Of a stretch of 26,428 nucleotides of DNA, positions 20,171 to 26,428 are shown in pieces (position 1 is the stretch's first letter; every line of letters starts with the position of its first letter). The translations under genes and the position numbers were made by a program. This DNA comes from a virus, in the IMG/VR virus record IMGVR_UViG_3300020715_000014, positions 1 through 26,428 of that record; one strand, given 5' to 3'. Below the pieces are notes generated by a model. The model was not told where the DNA came from, ran no database searches, and worked only from the letters and a program-made list of their open reading frames with translations.

Positions 20171-20428
20171 ATGAAAGTAGCATGTCTTGGCAATGATATT
20201 GAAGTACCAGATTATTTAATAGATACATACATTAAACAATTTGATGGTTTACCTGGTAGTGGAAATAGAGAAGCTGTGTTACAATTACGTGGTACAATGT
20301 ATGATGTAATTGATTACATAGCGGAAGACCCAGAAGCGCTACATGAAGTTGAGTATAGAAATGATTTCATTAACGCTTTAGCAGTACACAGAGCATTAGA
20401 AGTTCACGGATTGTTGCACGATTCGTAA
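20171..20428 (+). CDS. Unknown acidic protein
   Basis: 85 residues from the ATG at 20171; a GTG at 20165 adds two residues. CLGNDIEVPDYLIDTYIKQF, then LQLRGTMYDVIDYIAEDPEA, is acidic and helical. A promoter for the next gene overlaps its 3' end. Function unknown. Confidence 0.68.
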   Translation: MKVACLGNDIEVPDYLIDTYIKQFDGLPGSGNREAVLQLRGTMYDVIDYIAEDPEALHEVEYRNDFINALAVHRALEVHGLLHDS

Positions 20429-20441
20429 AAGTGTGTATAAT
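20414..20441 (+). promoter_or_regulatory. Promoter of the ssDNA-binding protein gene
   Basis: TATAAT at 20436-20441 is a perfect -10; TTGCAC at 20414-20419, 16 bp before it, is a partial -35. AAGGA precedes the ATG at 20507. Confidence 0.6.
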
Positions 20442-20506
20442 AGATAGTACGGGTAGACGAATTGGCCCCGATTTAAGTCCAGTTCTAAAGTAAATAAGGA
20501 ATTAAA

Positions 20507-21022
20507 ATGCAATCCAATAAAGTTAAAATCGTAACTGGTAAAGTTCGTTTCTCATACGCTAATGTGTTCCAGCCTAAAGCTGGCATGAACGGCGGCGAAC
20601 CAAAGTATTCAGTGTCCATTCTTATTCCTAAGTCTGATACTGAAGGTGTAGCAAAACTCAAAAAAGCATTTGAAGATTGCAAAACTAGTAACGCGGCTTT
20701 CTTTGGTGGCTCAGTACCAAAAGGTTTAAAAGGTGGTTTACGTGATGGCGACGAAGAGCGTGATGATGACGCTTACGCTGGTCATTATTTTATTAACGCT
20801 AACAGTGCGCAAAAGCCACAAGTTGTAGATGTAAATCGTGAAGAATTGTTTGACCAAAGCGAGTTCTACAGCGGTTGCTATGGCCGTGCTTCAGTAACAT
20901 TTTATCCATACAATGCCGCTGGTTCTAAAGGTATTGCATGTGGTTTAAACAATCTTCAGAAATTAGAAGATGCAGATAAATTAGGTGGTGGTTCTTCTGC
21001 TGCCGCCGACTTCGCAATCTAA
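20507..21022 (+). CDS. DUF2815 single-stranded DNA-binding protein
   Basis: 171 residues. KVRFSYANVFQPKAG, YSVSILIPKSD, then GHYFINANSAQKPQVVD and GCYGRASVTFYPYN, match DUF2815, a phage ssDNA-binding family with an OB-fold like T7 gp2.5. The Gly/Ser-rich linker near the C-terminus and a hydrophobic end (AADFAI) fit a protein-interaction tail. Own promoter and terminator suggest separate high expression, as expected for an SSB needed in bulk. A GTTTAAAC lies at 20943. Confidence 0.85.
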   Translation: MQSNKVKIVTGKVRFSYANVFQPKAGMNGGEPKYSVSILIPKSDTEGVAKLKKAFEDCKTSNAAFFGGSVPKGLKGGLRDGDEERDDDAYAGHYFINANSAQKPQVVDVNREELFDQSEFYSGCYGRASVTFYPYNAAGSKGIACGLNNLQKLEDADKLGGGSSAAADFAI

Positions 21023-21061
21023 GTAATACTGCCCTAGAGGCCTTTGTAGTACTGTAGTACG

Positions 21062-21097
21062 GGGAGTGTCCATAGAAACTGTGGCACTCCCTTTTTT
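21062..21097 (+). terminator. Intrinsic terminator after the SSB gene
   Basis: GGGAGTG (21062-21068) pairs with CACTCCC (21085-21091), extended by CCA/TGG after a bulged T, and is followed by TTTTTT (21092-21097). A short direct repeat GTAGTAC (21045-21051 and 21054-21060) lies just before it. Confidence 0.85.
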
Positions 21098-21126
21098 CCC
21101 CCTAACTTATAACTATAAAAGAAGCC

Positions 21127-23025
21127 ATGGATCAATACCAAGAATATATCGCCGCCAGCCGCTATGCCCGTTACCAAGACGATAAAGGTCGTCGTGAGTC
21201 ATGGCCCGAGACAGTGCAGCGTTTTGTAGATTACATCTTTAGCCGTACACCCGCGTTGAATACAAGCAACTCTGATTTAAACCCGTTGTATCATAATTTA
21301 AGAGATCAACTTTATGATGCTATTGTTAACCTTGAATTGATGCCGTCCATGCGAGCCATGATGACTGCAGGAAAGAGCGCCGACCGTGATAACACATGCG
21401 TATACAACTGTTCGTACTTACCTGTTGATGACCCTAAGTCATTTGATGAGGCGATGTTTATTCTTCTTTGCGGCACAGGAGTCGGATTCTCAGTTGAGTC
21501 GAAATATATTAATCAGTTGCCGGAAGTGCCAGAAAGATTATTCGAGTCAGATCACACTATCGCAGTACATGATTCTAAAGAGGGATGGGCTAAGTCATTG
21601 CGGCTATTGCTCGCCAATTTATGGGCAGGTGAAATCCCAAAGTGGGATGTATCTGCCGTTAGACCTGCCGGAGCACGACTCAAAACATTTGGCGGACGAG
21701 CTTCTGGGCCGCAACCATTAGTAGACCTGTTTGAGTTTACTGTAGCAACATTTAAACATGCTAAGGGTCGTAAACTGCATTCATTAGAGTGCCACGACTT
21801 GATGTGTAAAATTGGTGAGGTGGTAGTTGTTGGTGGTGTTCGCCGATCAGCTATGATTTCACTTTCCGACCTGGACGATGAAAGGATTAGACATGCAAAA
21901 GCTGGACCATGGTGGGACACAGCACCACACCGCGCTCTTGCGAACAACAGTGCGGTGTATAACGAAACACCTACTGTCGGAAAGTTCATGGAAGAATGGC
22001 TGTCACTTTACAACTCCCATTCCGGTGAACGAGGCATATTTAATCGGGAGGCTGCTAAAAAGGCGGTTGAAAAATACGGGCATCGAGATCCAAATTTTGA
22101 GTTCGGTACAAATCCGTGCTCAGAGATCATTTTGCGACCATACCAATTTTGCAATCTTAGTGAATGTGTAGTACGCCATGACGACAACCGTGAAACCTTG
22201 CTGCGCAAAGTGCGCCTCGCCGCTATCTTGGGTACCATCCAGTCTACCTTCACAAAATTCCCCTACTTGCGAAAAGTGTGGCAACGTAATACTGAAGAAG
22301 AGCGGTTACTGGGTGTTTCCCTCACCGGAATCTATGATAATCCCCTTCTCACAACCCAAGGACCAGAGCTAAATGAACTACTTACAGAACTTAGAGAATG
22401 CGCTAGAGATACAAATAAAGAATGGGCAGCTATTCTCGGAATCCCTGTCAGCGCTGCTATCACATGCGTCAAGCCAAGTGGAACAGTATCCCAGCTTACT
22501 GATTCGGCGAGCGGCATCCACCCTCGCCATGCTAAGTACTATATCCGAAGAGTGCGAGGAGATAAAAAAGATCCTCTCACCCAGTTCCTTATTGGACAAG
22601 GAGTTCCAAACGAGCCCTGCGTTTACAAGCCAACCCAAACTACCGTCTTCAGTTTTCCACAAAGAGCACCTGACGGAATCCTTAGAGAAGACGTCACCCC
22701 AATCAGTCACCTTGAACTCTGGCTTACTTACCAAAGATTCTGGTGTGAACATAAACCAAGTGTCACTATCTCCGTCTCAGAACGAGACTGGCCAAGTGTT
22801 GGAGCTTGGACCTGGGATCACTTTGACGAAATCAGCGGAGTTAGCTATCTCCCCTACGACGGAGGAACCTATCGTCAAGCCCCCTACGAAGAATGCACCG
22901 AAGAAGAGTACAACAAGCTCAAAGCCAGTATCCCAGTCGTTAACTGGCTCCAGCTTAAAGAAGAAACAGACAACGTAGAAGGCGCTCAGATGTTAGCCTG
23001 TTCTGCGGGATCTTGCGAGATATAA
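21127..23025 (+). CDS. nrdJ: Adenosylcobalamin-dependent (class II) ribonucleotide reductase
   Basis: 632 residues of the monomeric class II type (Lactobacillus RTPR-like). SRYARYQDDKGRRESWPETV at the N-terminus, NTCVYNCSYLP with active-site cysteines, WKV-type VRPAGARLKTFGGRASGP, NPCSEIILRP with the catalytic cysteine/Glu pair, CVKPSGTVSQL and a C-terminal redox pair in ACSAGSCEI are all present. It reduces ribonucleotides with vitamin B12 cofactor, so the host must have or take up B12. It is shorter than the 739-residue L. leichmannii enzyme. Codon use shifts to C-ending codons after about 22270. Weak AAAAGAAG before the ATG; an intrinsic terminator follows. Confidence 0.93.
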   Translation: MDQYQEYIAASRYARYQDDKGRRESWPETVQRFVDYIFSRTPALNTSNSDLNPLYHNLRDQLYDAIVNLELMPSMRAMMTAGKSADRDNTCVYNCSYLPVDDPKSFDEAMFILLCGTGVGFSVESKYINQLPEVPERLFESDHTIAVHDSKEGWAKSLRLLLANLWAGEIPKWDVSAVRPAGARLKTFGGRASGPQPLVDLFEFTVATFKHAKGRKLHSLECHDLMCKIGEVVVVGGVRRSAMISLSDLDDERIRHAKAGPWWDTAPHRALANNSAVYNETPTVGKFMEEWLSLYNSHSGERGIFNREAAKKAVEKYGHRDPNFEFGTNPCSEIILRPYQFCNLSECVVRHDDNRETLLRKVRLAAILGTIQSTFTKFPYLRKVWQRNTEEERLLGVSLTGIYDNPLLTTQGPELNELLTELRECARDTNKEWAAILGIPVSAAITCVKPSGTVSQLTDSASGIHPRHAKYYIRRVRGDKKDPLTQFLIGQGVPNEPCVYKPTQTTVFSFPQRAPDGILREDVTPISHLELWLTYQRFWCEHKPSVTISVSERDWPSVGAWTWDHFDEISGVSYLPYDGGTYRQAPYEECTEEEYNKLKASIPVVNWLQLKEETDNVEGAQMLACSAGSCEI

Positions 23026-23048
23026 ACTATTTCACATGGTGGTGAGTT

Positions 23049-23072
23049 GGGGAGCTTCGGCTCCCCTTTTTT
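23049..23072 (+). terminator. Intrinsic terminator after the RNR gene
   Basis: GGGGAGC and GCTCCCC form a 7-bp stem with a TTCG tetraloop, followed by TTTTTT. It lies 24 nt after the stop. Confidence 0.92.
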
Positions 23073-23073
23073 A

Positions 23074-23082
23074 TGTTATACT
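23074..23082 (+). promoter_or_regulatory. Extended -10 promoter of the HNH-polymerase unit
   Basis: TGTTATACT is an extended -10 (TGn plus TATACT, 5 of 6 matches) without an obvious -35, immediately after the terminator and about 40 bp before the HNH gene. It is the same promoter type as the one before the sigma-like gene. Confidence 0.55.
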
Positions 23083-23122
23083 AGACTCTTACAGATTCGT
23101 CTGGACGCCATAGGAGCATATT

Positions 23123-23578
23123 ATGAAAACTTGCAATAAATGTAGTATTTTAAAACCATTAAATTGCTTTTCCATTAGGAAAAGCACATCAGACGGCCTT
23201 CAATGGTGGTGCAAAGAATGTAAAAAACACCACGATGCAAAACGATTTTTAGTTCCTAAAGACAGATCTAAGTTTTTAATAAATTCTGCAAAATCTCGAA
23301 CAAAACGTTTTGGGGGTTCTATAACAATATCCGTTGAATGGATAGAATCTAAAATTGCTAGCGGAGTATGCGAAGTAACAGGCATACCATTTGATTTAAA
23401 TCCAAGTAATTTTAAAAGAATGAATCCCTTTGCCCCATCGTTAGATAGGATAGACAGCACAAATCGCGATTATTCTGAAACAAATACGCGAGTAGTTTTA
23501 GCTTCTGTAAATGTTGCGTTAGGTGAATGGGGACTTGAAGTTATGAAACCCATTTTTAAAAAGTTAGGAGAACTTTAA
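23123..23578 (+). CDS. HNH endonuclease with N-terminal zinc finger
   Basis: 151 residues; AGGAG precedes the ATG. The N-terminus has CNKC and CKEC (residues about 4-7 and 30-33), a zinc ribbon typical of phage HNH proteins. GVCEVTGIPF, then PSLDRIDSTNRDYSETNTRV, is the HNH core (LDRID..., last Asn). It differs clearly from the 14479 HNH protein. The stop TAA overlaps the polymerase ATG (TAATG). Probably a homing enzyme beside polA that may cut related phages lacking it. Confidence 0.82.
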   Translation: MKTCNKCSILKPLNCFSIRKSTSDGLQWWCKECKKHHDAKRFLVPKDRSKFLINSAKSRTKRFGGSITISVEWIESKIASGVCEVTGIPFDLNPSNFKRMNPFAPSLDRIDSTNRDYSETNTRVVLASVNVALGEWGLEVMKPIFKKLGEL

Positions 23579-25482
23579 TGTTAGTTAATCTTGACTTTGA
23601 GACACGAAGCCACATTGATTTAGTAGATCAAGGGCTTGATGTTTATGCAACGGATTCATCAACCGAAGTTCTTTGTATGGCGTATTCAATTGAAGGCGGC
23701 CCAGTAAAATTATGGACTCCAGCAACACAATTACCGCAATTTATGTATGACAAAACCACCAAGTTTCAAGGGTGGAATGTCATGTTTGAATGGCATATTA
23801 TGAAATACGTGTTGGGTTTAAACATAGAAATTGAGCAGTGCATTGACACCATGGCCATAGCAGCGGCCAATAACGTACCACAGTCTCTTGGCGATGCAGC
23901 CATCTTTATGGACGCAAACCAGCAAAAAGATACCCGTGGTAGGTACCTGATTCAGAAGCTATGCAAACCCCAAAAAAATGGTTTGTTTAATAACGATCCA
24001 AAACTGCTACTAGAATTATTTGAATATTGTAAACAAGACGTCCTTACTGAGATGGCCATAGGAAGCGTTTTAAGGCCTCTTACAGCTGCCGAACAAGAAG
24101 TATATACCTTGACACAGCAAATTAACGATCGAGGTGTCCCAGTGGATCCTAACGAGCTCCACAACGCCGTTTTGGCTGTGGTTAGGGCGCAGGATGCCTT
24201 GGACAACGAATGCGTCGCCTTGACCGGTTTTAAGCCGTCTGAGAGGGCTAAGTTACTAGACTGGATCAACAAGTGTCTAGTAACAATTGGGCAAGCTAAG
24301 ATGGCCGATTTGACCGCCGAGACCGTTTCAGCTATGTTAGTGAACACTAACATAAATGAGCCGATTCGGGCCGCTTTACGGCTTAGACAAGAAGGAAGCC
24401 AAACTAGCGTGGCTAAGTACGCTAAGATGATGGAAATTCAAAGAGATGGAAGAATTAGGAATACACTGGTATATCATGGCGCTAGTACTGGCCGCTGGGC
24501 GAGCCGTGGTGGGCTCAATCTACAAAATATTGCCCGACCAACCATTAGCGATGAAGAGATTGAATTGGCAATACCAATGGTTTTTAGCGAAGGAGTGGGC
24601 ACGATGCAACAACTCTCCTCTTTGGTTAGATCCGCCATACGAGCTCCAAGTAGCAAGACCTTCGTTGACGTGGATTTTAGCTCAATTGAAAACCGAGTTG
24701 GGGTTTGGCTCGCAGGACAAAACGACAAAGTCGAACTATTTAGAAAGGGATTAGATGAATATAAAGTCTTTGCTGCAGAAAGCCTGTATAGAATCAGCTA
24801 TGATGAGGTCACGAAGGAACAACGCCAGATTAGCAAGTCTGCGGTCCTTGGTGCGATGTTTGGTCAGGGTGCTAAAGGGTTGGTTAAATACGCTGAGGGG
24901 ATGGGGGTCAAACTAAGTGAGGTGCAAGCTAAGAACGCAGTAGATGGTTACCGCAGTTCGTATTCGAGAGTGCGGGACTTGTGGACATCGTGTGAAAATG
25001 CCGCGATTGAAGCAGTAAGCAATCCCGGAAGCCCATTTCGAGCTTACCGGCATATTGTAATGAAGGTTGCAAAAGATGCTTTATGGATGAAGTTACCATC
25101 AGGCCGTTTGATCTGCTGGCAGAGGCCACAGCTCGAGCTGGTCACTACTCCTTGGGGTGCCACTAAGTATGGTGTTACGGTGCATAGTCAGAACACATAC
25201 ACTCGCCAATGGACACGAAACCAGCTGATCGGGAGTAGCATTTTTCAATCCGCAGTGCAGGGCACGGCTCGCGATTTCCTGGCAGATGCCACGCTCAATA
25301 TCGTTAAGGCGGGATATGAGGTGATTAACTTGATCCATGACGAAGTGTTACTCCTAGTGGATGAGGATGGTAGTGATAAGGCTTTAGATGATGTAATCAA
25401 GATTATGACTACACCACCTAAATGGGCGTCTGACTTTCCACTAGCCGCTGAGGGCTGGGTTAGTAAGCGTTATAGAAAGTAA
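23578..25482 (+). CDS. polA: Family A DNA polymerase with 3'-5' exonuclease
   Basis: 634 residues. The N-terminal 3'-5' exonuclease has LDFET (D6, E8), GWNVMFEW and YCKQDV. The polymerase part has STGRWASRGGLNLQNI, motif A VDVDFSSIE (D366), O-helix RQISKSAVLGAMFGQG (416-431) and motif C HDE (587-589). No 5'-nuclease domain is present, as in T7-like polymerases. Aligned with E. coli Pol I, K420 is Lys758, so Leu424 falls at position 762 and Phe428 at 766. It should replicate the phage genome with the primase-helicase and SSB. It is co-transcribed with the HNH gene. The stop abuts a convergent gene. Confidence 0.93.
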   Translation: MLVNLDFETRSHIDLVDQGLDVYATDSSTEVLCMAYSIEGGPVKLWTPATQLPQFMYDKTTKFQGWNVMFEWHIMKYVLGLNIEIEQCIDTMAIAAANNVPQSLGDAAIFMDANQQKDTRGRYLIQKLCKPQKNGLFNNDPKLLLELFEYCKQDVLTEMAIGSVLRPLTAAEQEVYTLTQQINDRGVPVDPNELHNAVLAVVRAQDALDNECVALTGFKPSERAKLLDWINKCLVTIGQAKMADLTAETVSAMLVNTNINEPIRAALRLRQEGSQTSVAKYAKMMEIQRDGRIRNTLVYHGASTGRWASRGGLNLQNIARPTISDEEIELAIPMVFSEGVGTMQQLSSLVRSAIRAPSSKTFVDVDFSSIENRVGVWLAGQNDKVELFRKGLDEYKVFAAESLYRISYDEVTKEQRQISKSAVLGAMFGQGAKGLVKYAEGMGVKLSEVQAKNAVDGYRSSYSRVRDLWTSCENAAIEAVSNPGSPFRAYRHIVMKVAKDALWMKLPSGRLICWQRPQLELVTTPWGATKYGVTVHSQNTYTRQWTRNQLIGSSIFQSAVQGTARDFLADATLNIVKAGYEVINLIHDEVLLLVDEDGSDKALDDVIKIMTTPPKWASDFPLAAEGWVSKRYRK

Positions 25483-26428
25483 TTATTGCGTTCCCTGAAC
25501 CGTGACGTTTTGTCCGTTGTATACTGGTTCGGATTCTTGGTCGGGTTCGGGAAGCGCGCCCCTTTGACGTGCTTGCTGATAACTTTCAACACCAGCTAAC
25601 GCACCAAGAGGGGCATGTTTTTTAAACGCAGCACCAATTTGTTTAATAGCTTCTGGTCGATTTGCTAATGCAGCTTGTTTAATTAACTTTTGACCTAAAT
25701 CAGAATAAGCTAAATTTGAACCTGTTAATAATGCACCCCCGGCACCAATTGTTGCTAATGGCGAAACACCTAACATGTGTGCTAAATAACCTGTACCACC
25801 CAAACCAGTAATACCATAACCAATACGTTTAGCTGCACCAGATTGAGAATTATCTTCATCTTTAGCTTTATCAATTGTTTCTTTAAATGAACTTTTTTGT
25901 TGTTCTGCTGCGCCTGTATTTTGGCGTTGTTGCGCAGCTAAGTTGCGTTCAGCTAATGTATGCTTAGCTTGTAAATCTGCAACTTCTTTTGCTTTTGCAT
26001 CAGCTAACGCTTTTTCGTTAGCAAGTTTGTCAGCTTTTAATTTAGCACGGGCTGCACTAATATTTTTATGCCCTTCAGTAGCTAACTGTTGTAGTTCATC
26101 TTCGCCACCAGCAAAACGCTTAGTAGACATTCCGGATTTAATAGCTTGCAGTAGAGATTGTGGAGTAAATTCCCCACCTTCAGTAACGCTTTTAACATAG
26201 GATGCTGCTTTTTGTGGTGCCTGTAAGCGAGAAAAAGCAGTATTCAAATTTTTAAATGCTTCACTTCCTTTTTTACCCTCAATCAAATCCATCCAATTAT
26301 CTTTTAGTTCCATAAACGCTTTTCCAAGACGCTTATCGTACATTGAAGAATTTGGAGAAGTTATCAGGTTATGGGCTGTAGTACTTAGTTCACTAAGTTC
26401 ACCTTGCCATTTTTCAGCGTTAATCCAA
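25483..26428 (-). CDS. Large coiled-coil protein, partial at its N-terminus
   Basis: The minus-strand frame runs from the right edge to a stop at 25483; the ATG at 26343 is probably internal, because the 28 codons before it (WINAEKWQGELSELSTTAHN and on) are open and look coding. At least 314 residues are visible. The middle is a long Ala/Lys/Glu/Gln coiled coil (ADAKAKEVADLQAKHTLAER), followed by a Gly-rich hydrophobic stretch (YGITGLGGTGYLAHMLG to GAGGALLTG) that could enter a membrane, then a Pro/Glu-rich tail. Such proteins are often internal virion or ejection proteins; I cannot name it. Its stop lies directly beside the polymerase stop, with no terminator between. Confidence 0.75.
   Translation of the reverse strand, partial: WINAEKWQGELSELSTTAHNLITSPNSSMYDKRLGKAFMELKDNWMDLIEGKKGSEAFKNLNTAFSRLQAPQKAASYVKSVTEGGEFTPQSLLQAIKSGMSTKRFAGGEDELQQLATEGHKNISAARAKLKADKLANEKALADAKAKEVADLQAKHTLAERNLAAQQRQNTGAAEQQKSSFKETIDKAKDEDNSQSGAAKRIGYGITGLGGTGYLAHMLGVSPLATIGAGGALLTGSNLAYSDLGQKLIKQAALANRPEAIKQIGAAFKKHAPLGALAGVESYQQARQRGALPEPDQESEPVYNGQNVTVQGTQ

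Noticed and set aside
21552-21989. 145-residue minus-strand frame inside the RNR gene
   Set aside because: Antisense shadow of a well-conserved part of the RNR.
22373-22978. 201-residue plus-strand frame inside the RNR gene
   Set aside because: The RNR frame carries conserved motifs throughout; this one is Ser/Leu/Thr-rich with no ribosome binding site, and arises from the same C-ending codon bias.
1-26428. tRNA or rRNA genes, insertion sequences, integrase, attachment sites
   Set aside because: I looked for cloverleaf-like sequences, transposase motifs and flanking terminal repeats and saw none I could support by eye; a dedicated tRNA search could still find one.

Overview
The window looks like part of a lytic-type tailed-phage genome, or a viral contig. 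It holds about 59 densely packed genes. All but the last run on the + strand, many junctions are ATGA or TAATG overlaps, there are few gaps, and I saw no tRNA, rRNA, integrase or CRISPR array. The replication genes are of phage types: an AEP primase/SF3 helicase, a VRR-NUC nuclease, a SNF2-type helicase, a DUF2800 (Cas4/AddB-like) nuclease, a DUF2815 ssDNA-binding protein, a B12-dependent ribonucleotide reductase and a family A DNA polymerase. Strong AGGAG-type ribosome binding sites point to a bacterial host. Small proteins opening NNEPVAW and ending in HGIG suggest a betaproteobacterial (Burkholderiales-like, perhaps freshwater) host; that is a weak inference.

Region A (1-6822) is an accessory module: a MoxR-like AAA+ ATPase, a HExxH plus von Willebrand A protein (DUF2201-like), about ten proteins I do not recognise, and a sigma-70-type factor without region 4. 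It carries 20 exact copies of the 8-bp palindrome GTTTAAAC between 236 and 6454, against only 4 in the remaining 20 kb. The copies fall in all three codon phases and serve as stop codons or as ribosome-binding-site-to-ATG spacers at gene joints. This is the most unusual signal in the window.

Region B (6823-7104) is non-coding. A 29-nt inverted repeat, each arm with three GACA/TGTC units at exact 9-bp spacing, flanks 58 bp of about 93% A+T, just upstream of the primase-helicase gene. It looks like a replication origin.

Region C (7105-17773) starts with the primase-helicase. A long cassette of very small genes follows, several made by duplication and sharing the same termini. Next come a HExxH protein, VRR-NUC, an HNH endonuclease and SNF2 with long out-of-frame overlaps, then a sigma-region-4-like protein, a DUF3310 protein and small genes.

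Region D (17774-25482) is split by terminators and promoters into short units: a structured leader with small conserved genes and a terminase-small-like protein; DUF2800; DUF2815; class II RNR; then an HNH gene coupled to DNA polymerase. Together these make dNTPs and prime, unwind, coat, process and copy phage DNA.

Region E (25483-26428) is the 3' part of a convergent minus-strand gene for a large coiled-coil protein, probably virion-associated. All motif calls were made by eye, without database searches.
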